Positions 16,619-25,873 are shown, counted from the first letter of the stretch. The stretch: DNA of 64,000 bases from Lachnospiraceae bacterium (GCA_028692975.1 JAQUWF010000002.1:1-64000); one strand, 5' to 3'. The notes: generated from the sequence alone by a model not told the origin. Translations and numbers: made by a program.

Positions 16619-17116
16619 ATGGATATTAGAGAGGTATTAAAAAAGGAACACATTCTGCTAGATATAGAAGCTTCCACCAGGGAAGAAGTTTTGCAGCAGA
16701 TGGCAGAAAATTTGTTGGAAACAAAAGCGATTACTGACGCAGATCGGTTTGTAAAGCAAATTCTGGAACGAGAAAAACTGGGGTTTACAGGGGCAGGGAA
16801 TGGAATTGCGATTCCACATGGGGTCTCTGATCAGATCAATCAGATTTTGGTAGCTGTTGCAAGAGTTAAAGAAACCGTCTATTGGGAATCGGAGCAGGAA
16901 AATATTCCAGAAAATGAAAAAAATGTAAATTTCATCATTCTATTTGCCATCCCACAAGAAGTGACAGAGAATCAGGAAATACGCTACATAAAGGTATTAC
17001 AGACTATTTGCCAGAATTTGATGGATAAAGAAAAAATAAAGTTTCTAATGCGTACTCAAAACGAAAGTGAAATTATAAATTATTTTAATGGGGAAAGGAG
17101 GAATGAAAATGGTTGA
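16619..17116 (+). CDS. Fructose-type PTS EIIA protein
   Basis: A 165-residue EIIA of the fructose/mannitol class. The phosphoryl-accepting histidine is His67 in GNGIAIPHG. It begins one base after the regulator stop and ends overlapping the next EIIA gene. Because the transporter itself is of the mannose family and has its own EIIA, this protein is more likely to phosphorylate the PRD regulator than the sugar, as in ManR/MtlR systems (inference). Confidence 0.88.
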   Translation: MDIREVLKKEHILLDIEASTREEVLQQMAENLLETKAITDADRFVKQILEREKLGFTGAGNGIAIPHGVSDQINQILVAVARVKETVYWESEQENIPENEKNVNFIILFAIPQEVTENQEIRYIKVLQTICQNLMDKEKIKFLMRTQNESEIINYFNGERRNENG

Positions 17117-17516
17117 ATTAATCGTTGTGTCACATGGAAATTTTGCGAAAGCATTATTGGGAAGTGCAGAGTTGGTCATGGGTGAGCAGGAAAATGTCAC
17201 TACTTTTGGATTTCACTTGGGCGAAAATGTTGAGGATTTGAGGAATAAGATTGAAGAGAAAATCAAAGCAATTCAGAAGGAATCACCGGAATCGGAGATA
17301 CTGGTCCTGACGGATATGAAATCAGGAAGTCCATTCAATGCATCAACAATGCTTATGCAGAATTATGATTTTTACCAGATCGCAGGCATAAATCTTCCGA
17401 TTTTTCTGGAGATTCTTGGCACCAGAGAGTTCGAAACAGCGGCATCATTAAGTGACATGGCAACAACACTTGGAAAAGAAACAATTGTAGATGTAAAAAA
17501 ACTAATGGAAGATTGA
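17109..17516 (+). CDS. Mannose-family PTS EIIA component
   Basis: A 135-residue EIIA-Man-type protein. With the start at 17109 (AAAGGAGG seven bases upstream) the phosphorylated histidine is His9 in VVSHGNFAKALL, which matches the family. Asp67-type strand LVLTDMKSGSPFNAS is present. It receives phosphate from HPr and passes it to the EIIB encoded at 21226. It overlaps the previous gene end by eight bases. Confidence 0.9.
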   Translation: MVELIVVSHGNFAKALLGSAELVMGEQENVTTFGFHLGENVEDLRNKIEEKIKAIQKESPESEILVLTDMKSGSPFNASTMLMQNYDFYQIAGINLPIFLEILGTREFETAASLSDMATTLGKETIVDVKKLMED

Positions 17517-17536
17517 CGAAAAGGAGGATGTAAAGA

Positions 17537-18295
17537 ATGAATGTTTTTCAAGCAATATTATTAGGAATCTTGTACTATCTTGGTAACAGTTCCATTATTG
17601 CTGGACCGGTAGGGTACTACACGGTATATAGACCCCTGGTAGGTGGTTTCTTAGCAGGCGTTGTATTGGGAGATCCAGTAACGGGAACTATGGTTGGTGC
17701 AACCATCAACTTAATGTATATCGGTTTTATCTCAGCAGGTGGTGCTTTACCAGGTGATATGTGTCTGGCAGGAATCTTAGGCGCAGCATTATCCATTTCA
17801 GGTGGAATGGACACAGAGGCTGCTTTGGCACTTGCAGTTCCAATTGGTTTGATCGGAACATTATTATGGTTCGGCAGACTGACTTTAGACAGTATCTTTG
17901 CTCATATGGCTGATAAGATGGTTGAAGAAGGAAAATCAGATAAAATTTGGATTCCAAGTGTTCTTCTTCCACAGTTAATGTTATTTATAATGACAGCAGT
18001 TCCATGTTTTCTGGCTGCATATTTTGGAACAACCGCAATCCAGGGGGCAATTGATGCATTAGGTGGAACGGTATTAGGTATTCTGATTATTATCGGTGGT
18101 ATGATGCCTGCACTTGGAATTGGATTGACATTGTTATACATTTTCAAAGGGGATGCAAGGGTATTTTTCTTCCTTGGATTTTTGATCACTGTATATTCTG
18201 GATTAAGCATGATCGCTGTTGGTTTCTTGTCACTGTGTGCTGCAATTGTTTACACCCAACTTAAAAATGCAAAAGGAGGAGAAGCAAATGCCTGA
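17537..18295 (+). CDS. Mannose/sorbose-family PTS EIIC permease
   Basis: A 252-residue membrane protein with seven to eight hydrophobic segments; family landmarks are GPVGYYTVYRPLVGGFLAGV and TGTMVGATINLMYIGFISAGGALPGD. Together with EIID it forms the sugar channel. An AAGGAGG site precedes the ATG. Its stop lies inside the EIID start region, so the two are coupled. Confidence 0.92.
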   Translation: MNVFQAILLGILYYLGNSSIIAGPVGYYTVYRPLVGGFLAGVVLGDPVTGTMVGATINLMYIGFISAGGALPGDMCLAGILGAALSISGGMDTEAALALAVPIGLIGTLLWFGRLTLDSIFAHMADKMVEEGKSDKIWIPSVLLPQLMLFIMTAVPCFLAAYFGTTAIQGAIDALGGTVLGILIIIGGMMPALGIGLTLLYIFKGDARVFFFLGFLITVYSGLSMIAVGFLSLCAAIVYTQLKNAKGGEANA

Positions 18296-19166
18296 TATGG
18301 AAAACAAAGACGTAATGTCAGAAGAAACAACAGAGAAAAGCAAAAGTGCATATTCTCTTTTAGGTAAGAAAGATGTAAAATGTTCCTGGTTGATCTGGCT
18401 GTTTAATAATCAGGCGAACTATAATTATGAAAGAATGATGGGTATTGGATTCTTGCATTCAATGGTACCTGTCGCAAGAAAATTATACAAAGATGATGTT
18501 GATAAACAGCGTGAGATGCTACAAAGACATACTGGTTTCTTCAACTGTGAGCCATGTGTCGGCTCTGCAGTAGCTGGTTTGACAGTGGCTATGGAAGAGC
18601 AGAAAGCAGCTGGTGAAGAAATCGATGGAGAAGCAATTACCTCTGTTAAGACAGGTTTGATGGGACCTCTTTCTGGAATTGGTGATAGTGTAATTCAGGG
18701 TGTTATTGTTCCGCTATTACTTGCTTTTGCAATTGATATGGCAAGTAAAGGAAGTTTTGTTGTTCCGATTATCTTTTCTTTAGTAATGGTAGCTGTAGTA
18801 TTTGGCATTTCATATCCCTTATTCATGCTGGGATATAAACAAGGCAGTAATGCAATTTTGAATATTCTTGAGAATGGCATTATTAACAAAATTATTGCAG
18901 GCGCAAATATTATGGGTTGTATGGTTCTCGGTGCATTGGTTGCAAATTATGTGAGTATGAACTGCGGAATTTCTATTCCGCAGGGCGAAGGTGATCCGTT
19001 CAGTATCCAGGCACAGTTATTTGATGTTATTGTTCCGAGTTTATTACCGCTTCTATTGACATTAGGTTCATACAAATTAATGAAAAAAGGCTGGTCTTCA
19101 ATCAAAGTTCTTATTTTGATCGTAGTGATCGGTATTATTGGTGGATTGACCGGTATCCTGGCATAA
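18288..19166 (+). CDS. Mannose-family PTS EIID component
   Basis: A 292-residue membrane partner of EIIC. Landmarks are FNNQANYNYERMMGIGFLHSM, LYKDDVDKQREMLQRHTGFFN and GPLSGIGDSVIQGVIVPLLL, then C-terminal membrane helices. The start at 18288 is chosen for AAAGGAGGAG just upstream; longer in-frame extensions run through the EIIC gene in another frame. Confidence 0.92.
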   Translation: MPDMENKDVMSEETTEKSKSAYSLLGKKDVKCSWLIWLFNNQANYNYERMMGIGFLHSMVPVARKLYKDDVDKQREMLQRHTGFFNCEPCVGSAVAGLTVAMEEQKAAGEEIDGEAITSVKTGLMGPLSGIGDSVIQGVIVPLLLAFAIDMASKGSFVVPIIFSLVMVAVVFGISYPLFMLGYKQGSNAILNILENGIINKIIAGANIMGCMVLGALVANYVSMNCGISIPQGEGDPFSIQAQLFDVIVPSLLPLLLTLGSYKLMKKGWSSIKVLILIVVIGIIGGLTGILA

Positions 19167-19199
19167 AGGGACGGGCATGGTTTGGAAGGAGAAAGGTTT

Positions 19200-19466
19200 A
19201 TGGTTAGAGAAAAAGTAACAGTAAAAGCAAAATCGGGACTTCATGCAAGACCAGCAAATTTGCTGATCAAAACAGCACAGAAATACAAATGTAAGGTGGA
19301 AATAGAGGTTGATAATAAAATTTTTAACGCAAAATCCTTAATTGGTATACTCGCTGCTGGAATTGATTGCGGGACAGAAGTTTCGGTCATTTGTACAGGA
19401 GACGATGAAGAGGCGGCTTCCAAAGAAGTTGTTGAACTTATTACAGGTGACATGGGCGAAGAGTGA
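19200..19466 (+). CDS. ptsH: HPr phosphocarrier protein, operon-specific copy
   Basis: An 88-residue HPr. With the start at 19200 (AAGGAGAAAGG upstream) the active histidine falls exactly at His15 (SGLHARPA) and the regulatory serine at Ser46 (NAKSLIGIL), so both phosphoryl transfer and HPr-kinase control appear possible. It lies inside the PTS operon, directly before Enzyme I. Clostridia normally keep their general HPr elsewhere, so this looks like a dedicated copy (inference). Confidence 0.92.
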   Translation: MVREKVTVKAKSGLHARPANLLIKTAQKYKCKVEIEVDNKIFNAKSLIGILAAGIDCGTEVSVICTGDDEEAASKEVVELITGDMGEE

Positions 19467-19493
19467 CAGATAAACGTAAGGAGGAATACCAAC

Positions 19494-21200
19494 GTGCATG
19501 GACAGGGAGTTTCAAAAGGCTTATGTTATGCGAAGGTGCATGTATTGGAAGATAAACCAATACAGTTCCCAACAGAATATGCATCAGCCCAGGCGGAAGA
19601 AAAAAAATTCAGAGATGCTTTAGCAGACGTACTGAGCGAGACCGAAGAAATGAAAGAACGTGCATTATGCACAGTAGGAAAAGAAGCAGCAGAAATTCTA
19701 GATGCACATTGTAGTTTGTTAAAAGATGAAGGAATGCTAGATCCGATTAGTGAGTCAATTCAGGATGGAACAAACGCAGCACAGTCCGTGGAAAACGCCA
19801 TGAATACCTTTATTGAAATGTTTGAGGGGATGGAAAATGAATATATGGCACAGCGGGCACTGGATTTAAAAGATATCAAAGATCGGCTGATTCGCAGGAT
19901 TCTACATATTAAAAAGGATGATCTGAGTAATTTGTCTGAAATGATGATATTGGCAGGGGAAGACATTGCGCCTTCTATAACCGCGGGAATGGACACAGAG
20001 CACTTAGCAGGCATGCTCATGGAACTTGGCGGCGTCACATCACACACTGCGATTTTAGCACGAACATTAGATGTTCCGGCAGTGGTTGGTGCTTCAGGCT
20101 TGATGAATGAAATTAAGACTGGGGACATGATCGCTTTTGATGGAGAAACAGGAGAGATTATGATCAATCCTACTTCGGAGGAAGTGAAACAGTTTCAGGA
20201 AAGTATGAAAAAGCAAAAAGAGGAAAAAGAGAAGTTAAAACTTTTTTCTATGCGCCGGGCGGAGACGAAAGACCACCAGCAATTAAATGTTTGTGGTAAT
20301 ATCGGTGGCACGGATGACTTGAAAAAAGTGATGGAATATGGGGCGGACGGCGTTGGGCTGTTCCGCTCAGAATTCCTCTTTCTGGTTTCTGCTTCTCTTC
20401 CCACGGAAGAACAGCAGTTGGCGGCATACAAAACGGTATTGGAGGAAATAAAAGACAAGCCAGTTATTGTGAGAACATTAGATATTGGCGGAGATAAAGA
20501 AGTAAAAGCCCTGGGGCTGAAAAAAGAGGAGAATCCTTTCCTGGGATTGCGGGCTATTCGTTTATGTCAGGCAAAACCAGAAGTGTTTCATACACAGTTG
20601 CGGGCATTGTTGAGAGCCTCTGTATATGGGAATTTGCAAATTATGTTTCCGATGATCTCTTCCCTTCAGGAACTGAGATGGGCAAAGGAACAGTTGGAAT
20701 ACTGCAAGAAACAGTTAGAGGAAGAACAGATACCATATAAACAAAATATCAAAGTTGGAATTATGATTGAAATCCCAGCAACGGCGGTAATGGCCAGACA
20801 GTTTGCAGCGGAATGTGATTTCTTTTCCATTGGAACGAATGATTTGACACAGTATACACTTGCTGTAGATCGAGGAAATGACGATGTGGCCGGATTATAT
20901 AGTTACTTCCATCCGGCCGTACTTCGGATGATAGAAATGGCAATCGAAGGAGCACATGCACAGGGTATTCCTTGCGGAATGTGTGGAGAAGCAGCAGGAA
21001 ATGCCTATATGCTTCCGATTTTGATTGGACTTGGCTTAGATGAATACAGTATGACAGCCTCTTCGATTTTGGAATTAAAACAAGCAGCATCCCGTATAGA
21101 TACTGCAGAATGTAAAGAGTTGGCAGCACGAGTTATGAGACTTGGCACCTGGGATGAAGTGAGAACGGAATTAGAAAAATTTGTGGCTGAGAGAAACTGA
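19494..21200 (+). CDS. ptsI: PTS Enzyme I, operon-specific copy
   Basis: A 568-residue phosphoenolpyruvate-protein phosphotransferase. The N-terminal phospho-histidine is in GGVTSHTAILART (about residue 185). The PEP-binding C-terminal barrel has VGLFRSEFLFL, VRTLDIGGDKEVK, FMPM-like LQIMFPMISS, FFSIGTNDLTQYTLAVDR and PCGMCGEAAGN with the acid-base cysteine. It uses a GTG start nine bases after GTAAGGAGG. The length is normal. It passes phosphate from PEP to the HPr encoded just before it. Confidence 0.93.
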   Translation: MHGQGVSKGLCYAKVHVLEDKPIQFPTEYASAQAEEKKFRDALADVLSETEEMKERALCTVGKEAAEILDAHCSLLKDEGMLDPISESIQDGTNAAQSVENAMNTFIEMFEGMENEYMAQRALDLKDIKDRLIRRILHIKKDDLSNLSEMMILAGEDIAPSITAGMDTEHLAGMLMELGGVTSHTAILARTLDVPAVVGASGLMNEIKTGDMIAFDGETGEIMINPTSEEVKQFQESMKKQKEEKEKLKLFSMRRAETKDHQQLNVCGNIGGTDDLKKVMEYGADGVGLFRSEFLFLVSASLPTEEQQLAAYKTVLEEIKDKPVIVRTLDIGGDKEVKALGLKKEENPFLGLRAIRLCQAKPEVFHTQLRALLRASVYGNLQIMFPMISSLQELRWAKEQLEYCKKQLEEEQIPYKQNIKVGIMIEIPATAVMARQFAAECDFFSIGTNDLTQYTLAVDRGNDDVAGLYSYFHPAVLRMIEMAIEGAHAQGIPCGMCGEAAGNAYMLPILIGLGLDEYSMTASSILELKQAASRIDTAECKELAARVMRLGTWDEVRTELEKFVAERN

Positions 21201-21225
21201 TTGAAGATAAAAGGAGGATTTACAT

Positions 21226-21702
21226 ATGAGAACTATCGTATTAACAAGAATTGATGACAGACTGATACATGGACAGGTAGTAACTGCATGGGTCAAAAAA
21301 GTAAATTGCAATCGAATCTTGATTGTAGACGATCCGCTTACAAAAGATGTATTTATGCAGAAAATTTTGAAAAGTGCAGCGCCAATCGGTATGCATGTAG
21401 ATGTTAAAGGTGTCGCAGATGCAACAGCATTTTTGACAGAACCAGAAGAAAAGGACGAGAAAATCTTGATTTTAGTAAAAACACCACAGCCTTTGGAAGC
21501 CTTAGCGGATGCAGGTGTTGTATTACCAACGATTATTTTGGGAGGCATGGGCGCAAAGGCAGGACGTAAGAAATTTAATCGGAATGTGTCGGCAAGTGAA
21601 GAAGAAGTGGCGTGCTTAAAGAGACTTTCAGAAAAAGTTTCTACGGTACAATATCAGTTGGTACCAGACGAGAAACCCATGTTACTTGAAAAATTGCTAT
21701 AG
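21226..21702 (+). CDS. Mannose-family PTS EIIB component
   Basis: A 158-residue EIIB. The phosphorylated residue is His15 in TRIDDRLIHGQVVTAW, at the standard position. Other landmarks: RILIVDDPLTKDVFMQKILK and LILVKTPQPLEALADAG. It sits after ptsI rather than beside EIIA and EIIC, an unusual order for this family. An AAGGAGG site precedes the ATG. Confidence 0.92.
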   Translation: MRTIVLTRIDDRLIHGQVVTAWVKKVNCNRILIVDDPLTKDVFMQKILKSAAPIGMHVDVKGVADATAFLTEPEEKDEKILILVKTPQPLEALADAGVVLPTIILGGMGAKAGRKKFNRNVSASEEEVACLKRLSEKVSTVQYQLVPDEKPMLLEKLL

Positions 21703-21782
21703 AATAAATAAAACTATAGAGAGGCAAACAACCAGTTTATTAAGAAATGAAGCAGACAGGGAAGACCAAGGAGGAGAAAAAA

Positions 21783-22613
21783 ATGTTAGTATCAATGATT
21801 GAATCAATGAAAATTGCGAGAGAAAAAGGGTATTGCGTACCAGCCATGACAGTTGCTAACGAGCATATGCTCAGAGCACTGATCGCAGGTGCAGAAGCGA
21901 AGAAATCACCTTTGATTTTACTTTACATGTACGGAAATAACCCTGATATTAAATATTTCGGAAGAATTATTCGTGACTTAGCCACGCAGGCATCTGTTCC
22001 GGTATCTATTGTTCTTGATCATGGTGAGAAATATGAGCATGCAATTGATGCAATAGCTGCAGGATTTACAGATATTATGGTAGATCGTTCATCTTTACCT
22101 TATGAAGAAAATGTTGCCCAGGTAAAAGAACTGGTTAAAATCGCCCATGCAATTGGTGTTGGTGTAGAAGCGGAACTTGGACATGTTGGTATGGGTGGTG
22201 ATATGAGTCAGAATGTATTTACAGTTCCTTCCGAAGCAAAGCAGTTTGTGGAAGAAACAGGTGTTGATGCACTGGCAGTAGCGATTGGTACTTCTCATGG
22301 TAAATACAAAGGTGAGCCAAAACTCCAGTTTGATTTATTGGAAGAACTTCGTGAAACTGTGTCGGTTCCGTTAGTACTGCACGGTGGTTCAGGAACAGGG
22401 GATGAAAATCTCTCAAAGGCTGCAAAACTGGGTATTTGCAAATTGAACATAGCGTTCGAATTCTATCGTTCAGCATTAGATGTTGTTCAGTCAGAAGAAT
22501 TTAAAAATACACCATATGCAGAATATGGTATGTATGGTTTTATGGCAAAAGCAATGCAGGAGACCGCAGAACATGTCATTGATGTATGTGGTTCCGCTGG
22601 CAAAGCAGAGTAG
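21783..22613 (+). CDS. Class II ketose-phosphate aldolase (FbaA/GatY/KbaY family)
   Basis: A 276-residue zinc-dependent aldolase. Metal and catalytic residues align: Asp79-His80 (IVLDHG), Glu131 (EAELGHVG), His172 (GTSHGKYKGEP), His200 (LVLHGGSGTG), and the NIAFEF substrate loop. The family cleaves fructose- or tagatose-bisphosphate, or related ketose phosphates, into dihydroxyacetone phosphate and an aldehyde. No sugar-phosphate kinase is in the operon, so the PTS product may be cleaved directly as a ketose-1-phosphate (inference). Start at 21783 follows AAGGAGGAG. Confidence 0.9.
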   Translation: MLVSMIESMKIAREKGYCVPAMTVANEHMLRALIAGAEAKKSPLILLYMYGNNPDIKYFGRIIRDLATQASVPVSIVLDHGEKYEHAIDAIAAGFTDIMVDRSSLPYEENVAQVKELVKIAHAIGVGVEAELGHVGMGGDMSQNVFTVPSEAKQFVEETGVDALAVAIGTSHGKYKGEPKLQFDLLEELRETVSVPLVLHGGSGTGDENLSKAAKLGICKLNIAFEFYRSALDVVQSEEFKNTPYAEYGMYGFMAKAMQETAEHVIDVCGSAGKAE

Positions 22614-22651
22614 GGTGTACTGCGCAGGCATAGGATGATTGGAGGAAGAAC

Positions 22652-23830
22652 ATGTTAGAGAATTTTATTTATACATATCCAACGACCATGATTTTTGGTA
22701 AAGACACAGACATGGAAGTGGGGGCACAGGTTAAAAAGTATTCAGATAAATGTTTGATTCACCATGATGGAGGGGCATATCTGGAGGCGTTAATCAAAAG
22801 AGTGAAGAAATCGCTGGAAGATGCAGGGGTAGAAGTATTTGAACTTGGCGGTGTGAGACCAAATCCAAAGTTGAGCCTTATGCGTGAAGGTATGAAGATC
22901 TGTCGTGATAACGAAATCAATTTTGTTTTGGCAATCGGCGGCGGTTCTGTTATGGACAGTACAAAGTTCATTGCTTTGGGAACACATTATGATGGAGATC
23001 CCTGGGATTGCCCAAGTTTTGCACCTGTGCCAAGCGAAGTTCTTTCCCATGGCTGTATCTGTACACTTCCGGGAACCGGAAGTGAGGTAAGCAATTGTTC
23101 TATGGTTGTGAATGATGAAGGGGAATTTGAGGTAAAGCATTCCTTTTTTGCAGACGAATTAAGATTTAACTTCTGTATCATCAATCCGGAATTGACCTAT
23201 TCTTTACCTGCAAAACAGACCGCTTCCGGTGCTGTGGATATTATCTCACATTTTATGGAGTCGTATTTTACATCGACTATCGATGCGGAAATGCTGATGG
23301 GTATTGCAGAAACAGGAATCAATAATGTAAAGAAAAATGTTAAGATTGTTCTGGAAAATCCAAAGGATTATACAGCACGTGCCAATATGCTTCAGGCGGC
23401 ATATTATGCCATGGATGGAGCGATGTATGCCGGAACTACATCGGATTGGGCCGTACATGGATTTGAGAATCCTATGACAGTTACTTATCATTCTACCCAT
23501 GGTTTAATGCTGGGTATTATGACACCAGCCTGGATGAAATATGTTTATAAGCGCAATATTCCGCTATTTACCAGATTTTGTGTGAATTGCTTTGGAGCCC
23601 AAATGGATTACATGAATCCGGAATTGACCATCAAAGAAGGTATTGCAAATTTTGAAAGTTTTGTGCAATCATTAGGCCTGCCAACCAGATTAAGCGAAAT
23701 AGATATTGATGACAGTAAGTTTGATTTCTGCGCGCAGACAGCAGTGGATAATTCTTTTGGCGGAAAAGTCGGGATGGTATCACAGTTAAGCAAAGAAGAA
23801 ATTATTAAAATTTATAAATTAGCATTATAA
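22652..23830 (+). CDS. Iron-containing alcohol dehydrogenase
   Basis: A 392-residue group III alcohol dehydrogenase of the butanol/lactaldehyde reductase type. NAD(P) binding: AIGGGSVMDSTKFIALG; metal-binding region: SGAVDIISHFMESYF and YHSTHGLMLGIMTPAW; the VHGFENPMT segment adds a further histidine. It should reduce an aldehyde to an alcohol while reoxidising NAD(P)H. In this operon the likely substrate is the aldehyde set free by the aldolase (inference). A GGAGGAAG site precedes the ATG. Confidence 0.9.
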   Translation: MLENFIYTYPTTMIFGKDTDMEVGAQVKKYSDKCLIHHDGGAYLEALIKRVKKSLEDAGVEVFELGGVRPNPKLSLMREGMKICRDNEINFVLAIGGGSVMDSTKFIALGTHYDGDPWDCPSFAPVPSEVLSHGCICTLPGTGSEVSNCSMVVNDEGEFEVKHSFFADELRFNFCIINPELTYSLPAKQTASGAVDIISHFMESYFTSTIDAEMLMGIAETGINNVKKNVKIVLENPKDYTARANMLQAAYYAMDGAMYAGTTSDWAVHGFENPMTVTYHSTHGLMLGIMTPAWMKYVYKRNIPLFTRFCVNCFGAQMDYMNPELTIKEGIANFESFVQSLGLPTRLSEIDIDDSKFDFCAQTAVDNSFGGKVGMVSQLSKEEIIKIYKLAL

Positions 23831-23862
23831 GAGAATGAACTTAGAAAGGTAGGAAGAGGAAA

Positions 23863-24927
23863 ATGAGCGAAATAATGAAAGCGGTTGTCATTACCGAAGT
23901 AAATAAAGTTGAAGTGAAGGAGGTGGTGAAACCTGGCATTGAGAGAGACAAAGTGCTTATGAAGGTGCATGCATGTGCACTGTGCACCTTTGAGCAGCGT
24001 ATGTTTACAGGTGATTCCCATATGCCACTGCCAATCATCGGCGGACATGAATTAGTAGGTGAAATTGCTGAGGTTGGTGATCGCGTTAATGAAAAAGAAT
24101 TTCCGGTTGGAAAGAAAATCGCAGCAAGGCTCATCCATTCCTGTGGTAAATGCTATTTTTGCCGAAGAGGTGAGGAAAATCTTTGTACAGAGATTAACAG
24201 CCAAGGAACTAAATACGAAACAACAGATGGATCAGGAAGAATTCTTTCCATCGGCGGACTAAGTCAGTATGTATTGATCGATCCTTCGCAGATATATGAT
24301 ATTGATCAGGATTTGGCAGATACGCAGGCTTGTTTCGCAGAACCACTGGCATGTGTATTAAACAGCATTGAACGTGGACGGATTGAACTTGGCGATGATG
24401 TTGTGGTTATCGGCGGTGGTATTATGGGTATGCTGCATGTTATGGCTGCCAAGTTATCCGGTGCTCGTGTTATCATGAGTGAACCAGATGAAGTAAGACG
24501 TAAGATTGCAGAAGAGTTAGGCTGTGACATTACCTTTAGTCCAATGGAAAAAGACCCAGTTAAATTTGTTCAGAGTCTGACAGATGGCAGAGGTGCGGAA
24601 GTTGTGTTTAATACAACACCAATCGCGGCAGTTGCAGCACAAGCGATTCAGATGGTAGCACCTATGGGAAGAGTTGTTATGTATAGTTCACAGCATCCTG
24701 ACAAACCAATTGAAGTTAGTCCGAATTGGTTACACAACACAGAAGCTGTAATCACAGGTGCGGTTAGCCCTAGTGTTCGTTCATTCAATCGTTCCGTAAA
24801 TCTGCTGACTAAAAAACTCATTGATCCTTCTAAGTTAATGAGTGGTGAATTCGGAATGGACGAAGCACAGGCAGCGTTTGAGGCAGCCAGCAGACCGGAT
24901 ACCTTCCGTTGCATTATTAAATTCTAG
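23863..24927 (+). CDS. Zinc-dependent alcohol dehydrogenase (MDR, sorbitol-dehydrogenase-like)
   Basis: A 354-residue medium-chain dehydrogenase. The catalytic zinc site is in HACALCTFEQRM and GGHELVGEI; the structural zinc site is CGKCYFCRRGEENLC; the NAD(P) Rossmann motif is VVVIGGGIMGMLHV. Possible jobs are sugar-phosphate oxidoreduction, as in L-sorbose-1-phosphate reductase, or polyol oxidation. The operon position, last after the aldolase and iron dehydrogenase, supports a role in the same pathway. The residue at the usual second position after the zinc cysteine is T rather than the common D or G. Confidence 0.88.
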   Translation: MSEIMKAVVITEVNKVEVKEVVKPGIERDKVLMKVHACALCTFEQRMFTGDSHMPLPIIGGHELVGEIAEVGDRVNEKEFPVGKKIAARLIHSCGKCYFCRRGEENLCTEINSQGTKYETTDGSGRILSIGGLSQYVLIDPSQIYDIDQDLADTQACFAEPLACVLNSIERGRIELGDDVVVIGGGIMGMLHVMAAKLSGARVIMSEPDEVRRKIAEELGCDITFSPMEKDPVKFVQSLTDGRGAEVVFNTTPIAAVAAQAIQMVAPMGRVVMYSSQHPDKPIEVSPNWLHNTEAVITGAVSPSVRSFNRSVNLLTKKLIDPSKLMSGEFGMDEAQAAFEAASRPDTFRCIIKF

Positions 24928-24977
24928 TTAGTCAGGAAAAAATATTTCAGGTGTTTCAGAAAGATCCTTGCAAGGGG

Positions 24978-25006
24978 TTGCACAACATGGCATATGGTGG
25001 TACAAT
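24978..25006 (+). promoter_or_regulatory. Promoter of the ribU transcript
   Basis: TTGCAC (24978-24983) and TACAAT (25001-25006) with a 17-base spacer, placing the start of transcription about 15-20 bases before the riboswitch. Confidence 0.7.
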
Positions 25007-25030
25007 TCTGTTGTATAAAAAAATAGGAAA

Positions 25031-25141
25031 TTCTTCGGGGCGGGGTGTGATTCCCCACCGGCGGTATAGTCCGCGACCCACGCAAGTGGCTGAATTGGTG
25101 AGATTCCAATACCGACAGTTAAAGTCTGGATGATAGAAGAA
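25031..25141 (+). ncRNA. FMN riboswitch (RFN element)
   Basis: The conserved RFN core is plain: GGGGCGGGGTG, ATTCCCCACCGGCGGTA, AGTCCGCGACCC, a variable arm, TGGTGAGATTCCAATACCG and ACAGTTAAAGTCTGGATG. The closing stem is TTCTTC (25031-25036) with GAAGAA (25136-25141). It senses flavin mononucleotide and should shut off the riboflavin transporter gene downstream when FMN is plentiful. Confidence 0.96.
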
Positions 25142-25162
25142 AAAATATCAAAGATATGACAT

Positions 25163-25195
25163 CGCCCCGAGTCTCAGGATTCGGGGCTTTTCTTT
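25163..25195 (+). terminator. Expression-platform terminator of the FMN riboswitch
   Basis: GCCCCGA pairs with TCGGGGC and is followed by TTTTCTTTC, 22 bases after the aptamer. FMN binding is expected to favour this hairpin. Confidence 0.85.
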
Positions 25196-25234
25196 CGTGG
25201 AATTTCCTACACAAAGAAAAAGGAGAACAAAATT

Positions 25235-25873
25235 ATGGACAACACAACTGCAGCAAAAAGACCAATGGTATCACAGGCAACAAAGACAAGAAGATTAGCG
25301 CAGATCGGAATGCTTTCCGCTATCGCAACGGTGCTGATGCTTTTCGAGGTACCCCTTCCATTTCTGGCACCGTCATTCTATGAGATGGACTTGAGCGAAC
25401 TGCCGGTATTGATCGGAACATTCGCTATGGGACCCGTGGCAGGTATCGTTATCGAATTTATTAAGATTCTTCTGAATCTGGTTATCAACGGAACAGACAC
25501 CGCTTTTGTGGGTGAATTGGCAAACTTTATTATGGGCTGTGCATTCATCGTTCCGGCAGGACTTTTCTACAAATGGAAAAAGACAAAGAAAAACGCTGTT
25601 ATCGGAATGGCTTGTGGTACGGTACTTATGGCTGTGGTAGGATGTTTCCTGAATGCCTTTGTACTGCTTCCGGCATACGCAACCGCATTCGGCATGCCTG
25701 TGAGTGCTTTCGTGGAAATGGGCGCTGCCATCAATCCGGCTATCGACGGACTCTTTGGATTCGTAGTGCTGGCTGTAGCACCGTTTAACCTGGTCAAAGG
25801 CATTGTGGTTTCCCTGCTGGCTCTGCTGCTTTACAAACACATCAGCGGATTATTAAAAGGCCAGAGCTGGTAA
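25235..25873 (+). CDS. ribU: Riboflavin ECF transporter S component RibU
   Basis: A 212-residue membrane protein with six hydrophobic helices, the substrate-binding subunit of an ECF vitamin importer that needs the shared EcfA/EcfT module from elsewhere. RibU features: the LAQIGMLSAIATVLMLFE first helix, the FLAPSFYEMDLSELPVLIG loop and LLNLVINGTDTAFVGELANF. Control by an FMN riboswitch settles the ligand as riboflavin or FMN. AAGGAG precedes the start. Confidence 0.95.
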   Translation: MDNTTAAKRPMVSQATKTRRLAQIGMLSAIATVLMLFEVPLPFLAPSFYEMDLSELPVLIGTFAMGPVAGIVIEFIKILLNLVINGTDTAFVGELANFIMGCAFIVPAGLFYKWKKTKKNAVIGMACGTVLMAVVGCFLNAFVLLPAYATAFGMPVSAFVEMGAAINPAIDGLFGFVVLAVAPFNLVKGIVVSLLALLLYKHISGLLKGQSW

